Below, in pieces: positions 23,274 to 32,344 of a stretch of DNA of 36,450 bases. This DNA comes from Bryobacterales bacterium (lineage in GTDB: Bacteria > Acidobacteriota > Terriglobia > Bryobacterales > Bryobacteraceae): contig PKZC01000141.1 of the NCBI GenBank assembly GCA_003132905.1, forward strand, positions 4,269 through 40,718, given 5' to 3'. The number at the start of each line of letters is the position of its first letter. Position 1 is the first letter of the stretch. Below the pieces are notes generated by a model that saw only the letters and a program-made list of their open reading frames with translations, ran no database searches and had not been told where the DNA came from. The position numbers and the translations under genes were made by a program.

Positions 23274-23291
23274 CGATGCTTGGGGAGACAA

Positions 23292-24200
23292 ATGCCGGGT
23301 GGATTGTTGGGAATCGAATCGCTGGATCGAGTCGAGATCGAAGGCATCCTCGACCGCGCCAAGCGTTTTCAGCCGCGCCAGACCGATTCCAAGAAGTCCG
23401 ATCAACTGCGCGGGCGCATGATCGTTAATCTGTTCTTCGAAGCTTCCACGCGCACCCGCACCAGCTTCGAGATCGCGGCCAAGCGCCTGGGCGCGGATGC
23501 CATCTCCATCACCGCCTCCGCTTCCAGCGTTTCAAAGGGCGAGTCGCTGGTCGACACCCTGAACACGCTCGGAGCCATGCATCCGGACGCCATCGTAATG
23601 CGCCATGCGGCTTCCGGCGCTCCGCACTTTCTCGCACGCTATCTTCCCACGCCGATTATCAACGCCGGCGACGGCACGCATGAACATCCCACGCAAGCGC
23701 TCCTCGACGCGCGCACCATTCTCGACCGCCGGCCGACCCTCGAAGGCCTGCGCGTCGCCATCATCGGGGACATCGCGCACAGCCGAGTGGCCCGCTCCAA
23801 CATGTACCTGCTTTCGAAATTCGGCGCGCACATCGTCCTTTGCGGACCCGCCTCGCTGCTGCCGCCGGAGCTGGAAAAACTGGCGCCTAATATCAGCCTT
23901 ACGTACAAAATGCAGGATGCCATCCGCGACGCCGACGTCATTATGATGCTGCGCGTGCAACTGGAGCGTCAGCATGAAGCCGCGTTCTCCGCTAACGAAT
24001 ATTTCCAGTTCTACGGCCTGCGGCCGGAGCACATGAGCCTGGCCAAACCGGACGCCATCGTCATGCACCCTGGGCCCATCAATCGCGGCCGCGAAATATC
24101 GTCCGAAGTGGCCGATTCGCAGCGCTCCGTCATCTTGAATCAGGTGGAAAATGGAATTGCAGTGCGCATGGCGGTGCTGGAGCGCATCCTCGGAAACTGA
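23292..24200 (+). CDS. pyrB: Aspartate carbamoyltransferase catalytic subunit
   Basis: This 302-residue enzyme joins carbamoyl phosphate and aspartate, the first committed step of pyrimidine synthesis. The start is ATG 23292, preceded by GGGGAGA; the frame also opens at a TTG at 23280, which is less likely. The carbamoyl phosphate motif STRTRTSFE is at residues 52-60, with Lys82 in SKGES from the neighbouring loop. HEHPTQALLDARTIL and VAIIGDIAHSRVARSN are canonical, and VMHPGPINRGREI is the aspartate-binding end. It ends with TGATG, overlapping pyrC by one nucleotide. No pyrI regulatory subunit gene is present, and a separate dihydroorotase is encoded next. Confidence 0.97.
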   Translation: MPGGLLGIESLDRVEIEGILDRAKRFQPRQTDSKKSDQLRGRMIVNLFFEASTRTRTSFEIAAKRLGADAISITASASSVSKGESLVDTLNTLGAMHPDAIVMRHAASGAPHFLARYLPTPIINAGDGTHEHPTQALLDARTILDRRPTLEGLRVAIIGDIAHSRVARSNMYLLSKFGAHIVLCGPASLLPPELEKLAPNISLTYKMQDAIRDADVIMMLRVQLERQHEAAFSANEYFQFYGLRPEHMSLAKPDAIVMHPGPINRGREISSEVADSQRSVILNQVENGIAVRMAVLERILGN

Positions 24201-25513
24201 TGTCGAAACTGATCATCCGAAACGGCCGCGTGATGGACCCAGCCAGCAGTCTAGACGCGATTCGCGACGTAGCCATTGAAGACGGCCGCATCGCCGCCAT
24301 CGGCCAGAACATGGATGCCGCCGGCGCAACCGAACTGGACGCCTCCGGGCTAATCGTTGCGCCCGGCTTTATCGACATGCACGTCCACCTCCGTGAACCC
24401 GGATTCGAACACGCCGAGACCATCGAGAGTGGATCGCGCGCCGCAGCGGCCGGCGGATTCACCTCCATCTGCTGCATGCCCAACACCTCGCCCGTCAACG
24501 ATAACGCAACGGTTACCAGCTACATCATCGAGCGCGCCGGGCGGCACGCGGTGGTAAATGTTTTTCCCATTGGCGCTATCACCAAAGGAAGCGCGGGCGA
24601 ACAACTGGCCGCCATCGGATTGATGAAGGAAGCAGGCATCGTCGCCATCTCAGACGACGGCCGTCCCGTCATGAACGCGCGCGTGATGCGCCGTGCCATG
24701 GAGACCGCGCGCTCCTTCGGCCTTCCCGTGATCGATCATTGCGAGGACATGCACTTGAGCGCAGGCGGCGACATGAACGAGGGAGTGGAAAGCGTACGCC
24801 TGGGTTTGCGCGGAATTCCGGCCGCTTCCGAAGACGTGATGGTGGCGCGCGATATTCTGCTCGCAGAGCTTACCGGTGCACGTTTTCACGTAGCTCACAT
24901 ATCGTCCCGGCATTCCGTCGAAATGGTGGCCTTCGCCAAAGCACGCGGGCTTTCTGTAACCAGCGAAGCCACGCCGCATCACTTCGCTCTCAGCGATAGC
25001 GAGATGCCGGCCTATGACAGCAATTACAAAATGAAACCGCCGCTCCGCTCCGCGTGTGACGTCGCCGCCATCGCCGCTGGCCTTGTTTCCGGGGCTATCG
25101 ATGCCATCGCGACGGATCACGCTCCCCACGCAGGCAGCGAAAAGATGCAGGAGTTTGAACAATGCCCTTTCGGCATCCTCGGACTCGAAACCGCCATCGG
25201 AATCACCCTGGAACGCTTGGTTCATCCCGGAAAAATCACATTAATGCGCATGATTGAGCTTTTCACCACCGGTCCCGATCGCGTGCTCAATCTCAATCGG
25301 GGACGCCTTGCCGTGGGCGCTCCCGCCGATGTCACGCTCTTCGATACCGAACGTTCCTGGGTCTATGACGTGAATCGTTCGGCCTCCAAAAGCCGCAATT
25401 CTCCCTTTGATGGCCGCACGTTCCGTGGCGGTCCCGTGGCCACTTTGGTCGACGGAAAAGTGGTTTGGTCGGCCGATCACATCGCCCTGGGCGTACCGGC
25501 GGCTTCACAATAG
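24200..25513 (+). CDS. pyrC: Dihydroorotase
   Basis: This 437-residue amidohydrolase closes carbamoyl aspartate to dihydroorotate. The metal-binding motif is HVHLREPG with His61 and His63, followed by TIESGSRAAAAGGFTSICC and MPNTSP. Other metal-ligand regions include VIDHCED, FHVAHISSRHSVE and AIATDHAPH (the conserved Asp). This is the long class (about 420-440 residues), which often pairs with PyrB in a complex; the 1-nt overlap with pyrB is consistent with coupled expression. All the core ligands appear present, so it is expected to be active, not one of the inactive pseudo-dihydroorotases. Confidence 0.97.
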   Translation: MSKLIIRNGRVMDPASSLDAIRDVAIEDGRIAAIGQNMDAAGATELDASGLIVAPGFIDMHVHLREPGFEHAETIESGSRAAAAGGFTSICCMPNTSPVNDNATVTSYIIERAGRHAVVNVFPIGAITKGSAGEQLAAIGLMKEAGIVAISDDGRPVMNARVMRRAMETARSFGLPVIDHCEDMHLSAGGDMNEGVESVRLGLRGIPAASEDVMVARDILLAELTGARFHVAHISSRHSVEMVAFAKARGLSVTSEATPHHFALSDSEMPAYDSNYKMKPPLRSACDVAAIAAGLVSGAIDAIATDHAPHAGSEKMQEFEQCPFGILGLETAIGITLERLVHPGKITLMRMIELFTTGPDRVLNLNRGRLAVGAPADVTLFDTERSWVYDVNRSASKSRNSPFDGRTFRGGPVATLVDGKVVWSADHIALGVPAASQ

Positions 25514-25531
25514 AGTAAAGTTACTACAGCC

Positions 25532-28276
25532 TTGGACCCCTCATTTCGTCACCGTCAGCTTCCAGGCCGCCAGACCCGCGGCGGCTGTCTCTGGTATGCC
25601 ATCCTCGCCGTTGTTCTGTTTGTAGCGCTGCGCTGGCTCTGCAGCTGGACCATCGACTATCAGTGGTGGAAAGAAATGGGCCAGCTCCGCACCTGGTACA
25701 GCATTCTGGCTTATAGCGTGATTCCGGCCTGTGGCGCCACCATCATCGCTTTCGTTATTTTCTGGATCGCCCATTCGCTGGCGCTGCAAAAAGCCCACGT
25801 ACGCCTGCGCGAACATCCCCTGTACGCGAAGTTGAGTATTCTCGGCATTTTCCTGCTCGCCGTCATCGTGGCGCTTTCGACGCTCGATACCTGGACCGTG
25901 GTGCGGTACTTCGGCGGTCGTGATTTGGGCGGCGCTGCCACTGCCTGGCACGATCCGATCTTCGGCAATCCTCTGTCCTTTTACCTGTTCAAGATTCCGT
26001 TCTATTCCGATTTGCTCGGATTGTTGCTGGGCATCGTGGTCCTGGGCGCATTGATCTATTGGGGGGCGGAGCGAGGCTGGGAACTAATCGGCCGGGTGGG
26101 CGATTGGAAGAACGTGCAGGAAATTAGTATGACGCAACTCGGCCTGACCGCCGCGCTGAACAGCAGCTTCCTGCGCGGGTTGGGGGCTGTGTTCTTGATT
26201 TCCCTGGCCGCTCGCTTTTTTCTCGCGCGCTACAATCTGCTGCTCGAAGAACATGGCAGCTTCATGGTTGGCATCGACTATGTGGATCAAAACATCGTCC
26301 TGCCATTGCAGTGGGTCGAAATTGCCGGCTGCATCATTTCGGCGGGGCTGCTGCTTGCCAGCCGTTGGCGCTCCGCTTTGATCGCCGTGGTAGGCGCCAT
26401 CGTTTTACGCAACGTGGTGCCGCCCATCATTGCCGGCGTATATGTCCGCCCCAACGAGATTTCCATCGAGCGGCCCTACATTCAAAAACATATCGAGGCA
26501 ACCCGATCTGCCTTCGGCATCGATCAGCGCACGAACGAGATCGAATTCACTGCCAAGCCCAACGAACCCGTCGACTTCAAGGAACATCAGCCGCTCTTGG
26601 ACAACGTGCGCCTTTGGGATTGGCACGCTTTCCACGATGCCATCACGCAACTCCAGCCCTACCGGCCCTACATTTACTCCGATACCGACGTCGATCGCTA
26701 CACTATCGATGGCAAACTTCGCCAGATGATGTTGTCGCCCCGCGAACTCGATCTAACGCAGCTGGGTGAAGCCGGAACGCGCTGGATCAATCCGCACTTC
26801 ATCTATACGCACGGATACGGCATGGTGATGGCGGAAGCCAATCAAGTCTCGCCCGAGGGGCTGCCCGTATTGATCGTCAAGGATGCCCCGCCCGTTATCA
26901 GCATCCCCGGCTTGAAGCTCACACGCCCCGAGTTGTACTACGGCGAAAACGTGCAAGACCCGGTATTCGTCGACACCGCCCAGGCTGAGTTCGATTATCC
27001 GTCCGGCGATCGTAACGTCGAAACCCATTACCAGGGCAAAGGTGGTTTTCCGATTTCGTCGCTATTGATGCGCGCTGCCGCCGCAGTCTCACGCGAAGAC
27101 GTCAACATTCTGTTGACCGGCTATCTTACCCAGGACAGCCGCATGATGATTCGCCGCAATATCACGGCGCGGCTCAATGCAATGGCCGATTTCTTGAACT
27201 GGGATCCGGATCCGTATCTGGTTCTTACCGACGCCGGCCGCCTGGTTTGGATCGTCGACGGCTACATGACTTCCGATGTCCATCCTTATTCAGCCAAAGT
27301 TGGTCTGGAAGGGATCGGTGAGTTTAACTACATCCGCAATTCCGTGAAGGCCACCGTGGATGCCTACGATGGCACGGTACATTTCTATGTTTTCGAGCCG
27401 GATGACCCGCTGCTGCAAGCGTACCGGAATCTCTTTCCCGATTTGTTCGAACCGTCATCCGCCATGCCGGCCGACTTGCGCCGCCATGTTCGTTATCCGG
27501 AATTGATTTTCCACGTGCAGGCCGATATCTACCGGCTGTTCCACATGCGCGATCCCGATACGTTCTATAACAAGTCCGATGCGTGGGACACCGCGAAGTT
27601 TACCAACGAACAAGGCGGCACGCCGGGGCCGGTTGCCCCAACTTATGTCGTCGCCACGCTGCCCGGAGAAACAAAGCCCGAATTCCTGTTGATGACGCCA
27701 TTCACCCCTCGCAACCGCGACAACCTGATCGGCCTGATGATGGCTCGCTGCGACGGAGAACATTTGGGGGAGAAAGTGGTTTTGCTTCTTTCCAAGCAGG
27801 AAATCATTCTGGGGCCCATGCAAGTGGAGGCTCGCATCAATCAGGATCAAAACATTTCCAAAGACCTGACGCTCTGGAACCAGCAAGGCTCACAAGTGCT
27901 GCGCGGCCAGATGCTGGTGCTGCCCATCAACCACACGTTTTTGTATGTTGAGCCCATATACATCCAGGCATCGCAAGCCAAGATGCCCCAGTTGAAGAAA
28001 GTAGCGCTCGCCATGGGAAACAACCTGGTTTATTCGGATACATACGCGCAAGCGCTGGCACAATTGGCGGGTGAAAAATTGCCGCCACCGCCCGAACAGA
28101 CCGCGACGCCCTCGCAGCCGGCCACGACGACTTCGGCCCAGCCTTCCACTCAACCTGATGCGCGGATTGCTGAAATCCGCCAGCACTTCCAACGCTATCG
28201 GGAACTCGTCTCGCAAGGAAAACTCTCGGAAGCCGGCAAGGAACTGGAAGCGATCCAAGGGCTGGTTCAGAAATAG
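25532..28276 (+). CDS. UPF0182-family integral membrane protein
   Basis: The frame begins at a TTG 19 nt after the pyrC stop; the pyrC stop is in the same frame just upstream and the first ATG would remove the first membrane helix, so TTG is the best start. The 914-residue protein has about seven transmembrane helices (about residues 19-40, 55-82, 101-117, 159-178, 214-232, 258-276, 281-300). A large external domain runs to about residue 850 (typical segments RPYIQKHIEATRSAFGID and YYGENVQDPVFVDT). The end is a Gln/Thr/Pro-rich linker (PPPEQTATPSQPATTTSAQP) and a short helix. The function of UPF0182 proteins is unknown. It follows pyrC closely and may be co-transcribed. Confidence 0.93.
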   Translation: MDPSFRHRQLPGRQTRGGCLWYAILAVVLFVALRWLCSWTIDYQWWKEMGQLRTWYSILAYSVIPACGATIIAFVIFWIAHSLALQKAHVRLREHPLYAKLSILGIFLLAVIVALSTLDTWTVVRYFGGRDLGGAATAWHDPIFGNPLSFYLFKIPFYSDLLGLLLGIVVLGALIYWGAERGWELIGRVGDWKNVQEISMTQLGLTAALNSSFLRGLGAVFLISLAARFFLARYNLLLEEHGSFMVGIDYVDQNIVLPLQWVEIAGCIISAGLLLASRWRSALIAVVGAIVLRNVVPPIIAGVYVRPNEISIERPYIQKHIEATRSAFGIDQRTNEIEFTAKPNEPVDFKEHQPLLDNVRLWDWHAFHDAITQLQPYRPYIYSDTDVDRYTIDGKLRQMMLSPRELDLTQLGEAGTRWINPHFIYTHGYGMVMAEANQVSPEGLPVLIVKDAPPVISIPGLKLTRPELYYGENVQDPVFVDTAQAEFDYPSGDRNVETHYQGKGGFPISSLLMRAAAAVSREDVNILLTGYLTQDSRMMIRRNITARLNAMADFLNWDPDPYLVLTDAGRLVWIVDGYMTSDVHPYSAKVGLEGIGEFNYIRNSVKATVDAYDGTVHFYVFEPDDPLLQAYRNLFPDLFEPSSAMPADLRRHVRYPELIFHVQADIYRLFHMRDPDTFYNKSDAWDTAKFTNEQGGTPGPVAPTYVVATLPGETKPEFLLMTPFTPRNRDNLIGLMMARCDGEHLGEKVVLLLSKQEIILGPMQVEARINQDQNISKDLTLWNQQGSQVLRGQMLVLPINHTFLYVEPIYIQASQAKMPQLKKVALAMGNNLVYSDTYAQALAQLAGEKLPPPPEQTATPSQPATTTSAQPSTQPDARIAEIRQHFQRYRELVSQGKLSEAGKELEAIQGLVQK

Positions 28277-29119
28277 CTACTCTTTGATACCGGCTAGTTT
28301 CGCCGTTTCCTGCCACAGCCGCTCGGCCGCGGCGGCGTCCTGCGCGAGCTTCGAAGGCTCCACAGGTTTGCACTTATCAAAGTAAAGCCCGGTCGTTTTG
28401 GCCACGTCGTTCGACGACGCCAAATAGACGATCGTCTCCGCGCCCTTCTCGGGAGTAATGGCGAAGTTTTTCATGAACCGGAAAATCACTGCTCCAAAAC
28501 CAGTAGTCTCATCGCCGATCCGGGTTTTCACGAATCCTGGATGCAGGCTGTTGGCTGTGATTCCCGTCCCCTCCAAACGCCGGACCAAGGCCCGCGTAAA
28601 GAGGATATTGCACAACTTAGAGCAACCATATGCACGAATAGAACTGTAATTGTTCTTCATCTGCAGATCGTCGAAATCGATCTTGGCGCGATAATGAGCT
28701 GCCGAAGAAGTATTGATCACCCGCGCGGCCCCCGCCGCCAAAAGCGCATCGCGCAAACCGTGCGTCAGCAGAAAGTACGACATGTGATTCGTCGCGAAGG
28801 TGAGCTCCAGACCGTCTTCGGTGACCTTACGCTCTCCGAAGGCCGCGCCCGCGTTGTTGATCAACACGTCGATGCGCGGCTCGGCGGCCGTGATTTCCGC
28901 AGATAAACGATTCAGGTCGTTAAGGCGCGAAACGTCGCCGTAGTGAACGCTGTGATTTTCCTTGGGTGCAATCTCGCGCAATCGGCCCAAAGTGGCCTCG
29001 CCCCGGCTTTTGCTGCGTGCGACCACCACAATTCGAGCGCCCATTGCCGCCAGCTTCTCCGCTGATACTTGCCCGATGCCCGACGTGCCGCCGGTAATCA
29101 CCACTACTTTTCCTTGCAT
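28277..29119 (-). CDS. Short-chain dehydrogenase/reductase (SDR)
   Basis: This 280-residue protein is a classical/retinol-dehydrogenase-like SDR. The cofactor motif TGGTSGIG is at residues 9-16, with arginine/serine (ARSKSR, 34-39) after the second strand favouring NADP. NNAG is at 88-91, the catalytic Ser is 138 or 139 (INTSS), and the YxxxK motif is Tyr164-Lys168 (AYGCSKL). The later ITANSLHPGFVKTRIG matches the family. The substrate is unknown. Its stop is back-to-back with the stop of the UPF0182 gene, so the two are convergent. No terminator-like hairpin lies between them. Confidence 0.93.
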   Translation of the reverse strand: MQGKVVVITGGTSGIGQVSAEKLAAMGARIVVVARSKSRGEATLGRLREIAPKENHSVHYGDVSRLNDLNRLSAEITAAEPRIDVLINNAGAAFGERKVTEDGLELTFATNHMSYFLLTHGLRDALLAAGAARVINTSSAAHYRAKIDFDDLQMKNNYSSIRAYGCSKLCNILFTRALVRRLEGTGITANSLHPGFVKTRIGDETTGFGAVIFRFMKNFAITPEKGAETIVYLASSNDVAKTTGLYFDKCKPVEPSKLAQDAAAAERLWQETAKLAGIKE

Positions 29120-29148
29120 GGCTGCCCGCCAGTGTACCCTAATTGGGG

Positions 29149-29757
29149 ATGCGCATCGGTACCGTTTTCATAACAGCATTGCTTCTGACTGCTTGCCACA
29201 AAGAGACGCCGAAGGCGGTGGTGGTTCCGCAAGTCTTTCGCGTAAAGTTTCAAACATCCCAAGGGGATTTTGTCGTGGAGGCTCATCGCCCCTGGGCGCC
29301 GCATGGAGTGGATCGCTTCCATGAACTGGTTGGCATGAAATACTTCGACCAGGGCCGTTTTTTCCGCGTAGTACCGGGATTCATCGCGCAGTTCGGAGTT
29401 CATCGAAACTTTGCGGTCCACGAAAAATGGCGCACGATGTTTATCGCCGACGATCCGCCGCAACAGAAGAACCTGCGGGGCATGTTGGCCTATGCGAAGT
29501 CCGATCCAGGCACCAGGGCCACCGAGATCTTCATCAACCTGGCCGACAACAAGGCGCTCGACGATCAAGGATTCGTTCCTTTCGCCCAGGTAGTACAAGG
29601 CATGGATGTGGTGGATAAGTTCTATGCGGGCTATGGCGAAATGCGTCCGGAAGGCAAATACATTGACCCCACACGCGTAGAAGGCGAGGCGAATGAGTAC
29701 TTGGTTCAACGGTTTCCCAGGCTCGATTTCATTGTGCATACCGACTTTTTGCCGTAG
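29149..29757 (+). CDS. Cyclophilin-type peptidyl-prolyl isomerase, predicted lipoprotein
   Basis: Starting at ATG 29149 gives 202 residues with a lipoprotein signal: MRIGTVFITALLLTAC, where LLTAC is the lipobox and Cys16 the lipidated residue. A TTG two codons upstream also opens the frame. The mature domain is a cyclophilin: FQTSQGDFVVEAHRPWAP, RFFRVVPGFIAQFG (residues 70-83, with the catalytic-type Arg and Phe; QFG replaces the common QGG), LAYAKSDPGTRATEIFINLA and FVPFAQVVQGMDVVDKFYAG. It would accelerate prolyl isomerisation outside the cytoplasm, aiding protein folding in the periplasm. Its start lies only 29 nt from the SDR start, on the opposite strand. Confidence 0.92.
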   Translation: MRIGTVFITALLLTACHKETPKAVVVPQVFRVKFQTSQGDFVVEAHRPWAPHGVDRFHELVGMKYFDQGRFFRVVPGFIAQFGVHRNFAVHEKWRTMFIADDPPQQKNLRGMLAYAKSDPGTRATEIFINLADNKALDDQGFVPFAQVVQGMDVVDKFYAGYGEMRPEGKYIDPTRVEGEANEYLVQRFPRLDFIVHTDFLP

Positions 29758-29799
29758 GCGAAACAATCTCCCACAGCAACCATCCAACGTTAGACGATT

Positions 29800-31362
29800 G
29801 TGAGTAAACGCAAGAAGCTGTGGCTGAGCGGGATCGCCCTCGTTATGCTGATCCTGGTAATAGGGGCTTTTATCGCGGCATCCATAGTCGCCAAGAACTT
29901 TGAACCAACGCTGCGCGCGCAGGCCATCCAGTACCTGCGGGACCGCTTCCATAGCGACGTAGAATTGCAGGCGCTGCACATCAATCGCCCCAAAATGTCG
30001 ACGCTTCAGATTTTGCTGCGGCACGGGCGCGGCGCTGTCGTAGCCGTGGAAGGAGACGGGCTTGCGATGCGCTTTGGAGGTGATTCCAGCCGGCCGCCGC
30101 TGTTCAGCATCAAGAAGGTCTTCTTCACCGTGGATCTCGGTGTGTTGTTTGAGCCCAAGAAATTCGTCACTTTTGTCTCGCTGGAAGGCATGGAGATCAA
30201 CATTCCACCGAAGGGCGAGCGCCAGAACCTGAGTGACGGCGGAGGTTCGAATTCCAACGTCATCATCCAGAATGTCCAGATGCACGATGCGGTGCTCGTG
30301 CTGTTGCCCAAGGACGCCGGCAGGAAACCGCTCCGCTTCAATATCGCGCGGTTGCATCTGCAATCGGTGGGCGTGAACTCCGCCATGCGATACGACGCCG
30401 ATCTGACGATTCCAAAGCCGCCGGGAATCGTAAAAAGCACGGGCAACTTCGGGCCGTGGAATGCGTCCGAGCCGGGCGACACCCCGCTCCAAGGTAACTA
30501 TACTTTCGATAACGCCGATCTCGGAATCTTCGCCGCGATCGCCGGCACTCTCTCTTCGAAAGGAACCTTTGACGGCTCGCTCGATTCCCTGAGCGCGCGG
30601 GGCACGACGTACGTTCCGAACTTTCAGTTGAAGATAGCGGGCAATCCCCTGCCCCTTTCCACTACATTTGAAGCGCAAGTGGACGGCACTAACGGCAACA
30701 CCGTGCTCCAACCAGTGCGGGCGACGCTCGGCCATACCAACTTCACCACCACCGGAGCGGTGATTAAGCACGAAGAATACTCGCAACGCGGTATCAGCCT
30801 CGAAGTCAACATGCCGAACGGCGATATGCGGGATCTGCTGCGTCTGGCCATGAAGGGGCAGCCGTTCATGGAAGGCTTTATAAACATGAAGTCGAGCATT
30901 GATATCCCGCCGCTGACCAGCAAGGTAAAGCAAAAGCTTCGACTGGATGGCACGTTCGATTTGAAAGATGCCAAGTTCCTGAAGTCGACCATTCAGGACC
31001 AGATCGATCAATTGAGCCGCCGGGGGCAAGGGCAACCCAAGAACGAAGGCATCGATGAGGTGATTTCGAAGATGCAAGGTTCGTTTCATTTGGAAAACCA
31101 GGTAATGACTTTTCGATCGCTCGCGTTTGAAGTGCCGGGTGCCGCGGTCTCCGTTGCGGGAAATTACAACCTGGCGAACGACATGCTCGATTTTCATGGC
31201 GCGCTCAAGCTGGACGCAAAACTGTCGCAAACCATGACAGGCTGGAAGCGATGGGTGCTCAAACCGGCCGACCCATTCTTTGCCAAGAACGGAGCTGGGA
31301 CGTATGTGAAGATCAAAATCGAAGGGGACGCCCACCATCCCAAGTTCGGCCTGGACCGCTGA
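29800..31362 (+). CDS. AsmA-like envelope protein
   Basis: The 520-residue protein starts at GTG 29800. An N-terminal membrane anchor (LSGIALVMLILVIGAFIAAS, residues 9-28) is followed by a long beta-rich domain. Signatures of AsmA/TamB-like proteins include SRFGVD-like repeats of amphipathic strands, GNYTFDNADLG-type segments, GTFDGSLDSL, VRATLGHTNFTTTGAV and the terminal GSFHLENQVMTFRSLAFE, VPGAAVSVAGNYNLAND and MLDFHGALKLDAKLS. These proteins bridge membranes and are linked to phospholipid transport or outer-membrane assembly. It follows the cyclophilin gene by 42 nt on the same strand. The specific role here is unknown. Confidence 0.82.
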   Translation: MSKRKKLWLSGIALVMLILVIGAFIAASIVAKNFEPTLRAQAIQYLRDRFHSDVELQALHINRPKMSTLQILLRHGRGAVVAVEGDGLAMRFGGDSSRPPLFSIKKVFFTVDLGVLFEPKKFVTFVSLEGMEINIPPKGERQNLSDGGGSNSNVIIQNVQMHDAVLVLLPKDAGRKPLRFNIARLHLQSVGVNSAMRYDADLTIPKPPGIVKSTGNFGPWNASEPGDTPLQGNYTFDNADLGIFAAIAGTLSSKGTFDGSLDSLSARGTTYVPNFQLKIAGNPLPLSTTFEAQVDGTNGNTVLQPVRATLGHTNFTTTGAVIKHEEYSQRGISLEVNMPNGDMRDLLRLAMKGQPFMEGFINMKSSIDIPPLTSKVKQKLRLDGTFDLKDAKFLKSTIQDQIDQLSRRGQGQPKNEGIDEVISKMQGSFHLENQVMTFRSLAFEVPGAAVSVAGNYNLANDMLDFHGALKLDAKLSQTMTGWKRWVLKPADPFFAKNGAGTYVKIKIEGDAHHPKFGLDR

Positions 31363-31368
31363 ACAGCT

Positions 31369-31851
31369 TCACACAAACTCCATCGTCTTGCCGGAAAGCG
31401 CGACGCAAATCCAGAGGAGCAGGGACACGGCGCCGATTAGCTTGGGCGGCCGTTCGGACGTAATTCTCCGACGAACTGAGAGTTGAAAGACGACGGCCAC
31501 CGTCAGCAACAGAAGCTTGAGCCAAAAAATCGGATTATCGTGCCACTTAGCGGCTTGGGCGGTGAACATAATCGGCCCAGTGAGCATCAGTAACCCAAAC
31601 CCGCTCCAGGTGAACGGCGCGAGCGCCGCTGCAACTTGCTGGATGGGCTGGCGGTGCATCGCAACGCCGAGCAGACCCAGGTCAATTAACAGCAGGGTAC
31701 CCACGAAGAGGGCCAAGCCGATCAGGTGCAGGCTTTCGACGATGGGAAAGACCGCAGGCGAGCCTCGCATGAATTCGCCAACCGGCGAGCGCTCGATCCA
31801 TTCGAACATCGCGCAGAAAGGAAAATCGTACGTGAAGCTATGCGGCCTCAT
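31369..31851 (-). CDS. DUF6644-like small membrane protein (copy 1)
   Basis: Starting at ATG 31851, one base after the upstream stop, gives 160 residues; GAGAAGG in the end of the previous gene is a possible ribosome binding site. A start further downstream (31809) is possible. The protein has about four or five transmembrane helices, e.g. FPIVESLHLIGLALFVGTLL and AAALAPFTWSGFGLLMLTGP. The pattern ESLHLIGLALFVG plus VDLGLLG-like DLGLLG and the short loops matches the DUF6644 family as I remember it. It is related to the next gene upstream, so this is a tandem duplication. Function unknown. Confidence 0.72.
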   Translation of the reverse strand: MRPHSFTYDFPFCAMFEWIERSPVGEFMRGSPAVFPIVESLHLIGLALFVGTLLLIDLGLLGVAMHRQPIQQVAAALAPFTWSGFGLLMLTGPIMFTAQAAKWHDNPIFWLKLLLLTVAVVFQLSVRRRITSERPPKLIGAVSLLLWICVALSGKTMEFV

Positions 31852-31852
31852 G

Positions 31853-32344
31853 TCAGCCTGCCTTCTCATAACCGACGGCCCGTCCGGCGGCGATCACACA
31901 GATCCAACAGACGATGGAAACGACGCCTGCCAGACGAGCACGGGCCGGCGTGAGCGAAGCAGAATCCCACGCATCAACGCCGCGGTAGATGCCGTAATGG
32001 AAAAACAGTGCATTCAGTCCTGCGATCGCAAGGAATACAAGCTTCCAGGGAAAGAACAGACTGTGATAGAGCCTCACCGGTTCGGACCACGCGAGCAACG
32101 ATCCTGTGATGAACATGAAGGCGAAACCGGAAAGCGTCCAGGGCAACACCTGGCCGACAACGCTGGATACGGTGGCTCGGCGCATGCCGAAGCCGAGGAG
32201 CCGCAAGTCAACGACAACGATGGTTCCGGCAACCAGCAGAATTCCGACGCAATGAAGAACATTCAGGATCGGATAGACCCAGATGGATTCGCGAATGGCG
32301 ACGCTTGCGCGTGTCAGATAGATCCATTGGCAAAGACTAAGCAT
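31853..32344 (-). CDS. DUF6644-like small membrane protein (copy 2)
   Basis: This 163-residue membrane protein has the same layout as its neighbour: PILNVLHCVGILLVAGTIVV, VDLRLLGFGM, VLPWTLSGFAFMFITGSLLA, LVFLAIAGLNALFFHYGIY and VVSIVCWICVIAAGRAVGYE. His in the first helix (NVLHCVG versus ESLHLIG) is shared by both copies. The ATG overlaps the end of the TSUP gene by 8 nt (ATGCTTAG). Function is unknown; shared histidines might bind a heme or metal, but that is only a suggestion. Confidence 0.72.
   Translation of the reverse strand: MLSLCQWIYLTRASVAIRESIWVYPILNVLHCVGILLVAGTIVVVDLRLLGFGMRRATVSSVVGQVLPWTLSGFAFMFITGSLLAWSEPVRLYHSLFFPWKLVFLAIAGLNALFFHYGIYRGVDAWDSASLTPARARLAGVVSIVCWICVIAAGRAVGYEKAG

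Noticed and set aside
29104..31338. 744-residue minus-strand open frame
   Set aside because: It is opposite the cyclophilin and AsmA-like genes. Composition is His/Arg/Leu-rich with no family pattern, and the plus-strand genes have clear motifs.
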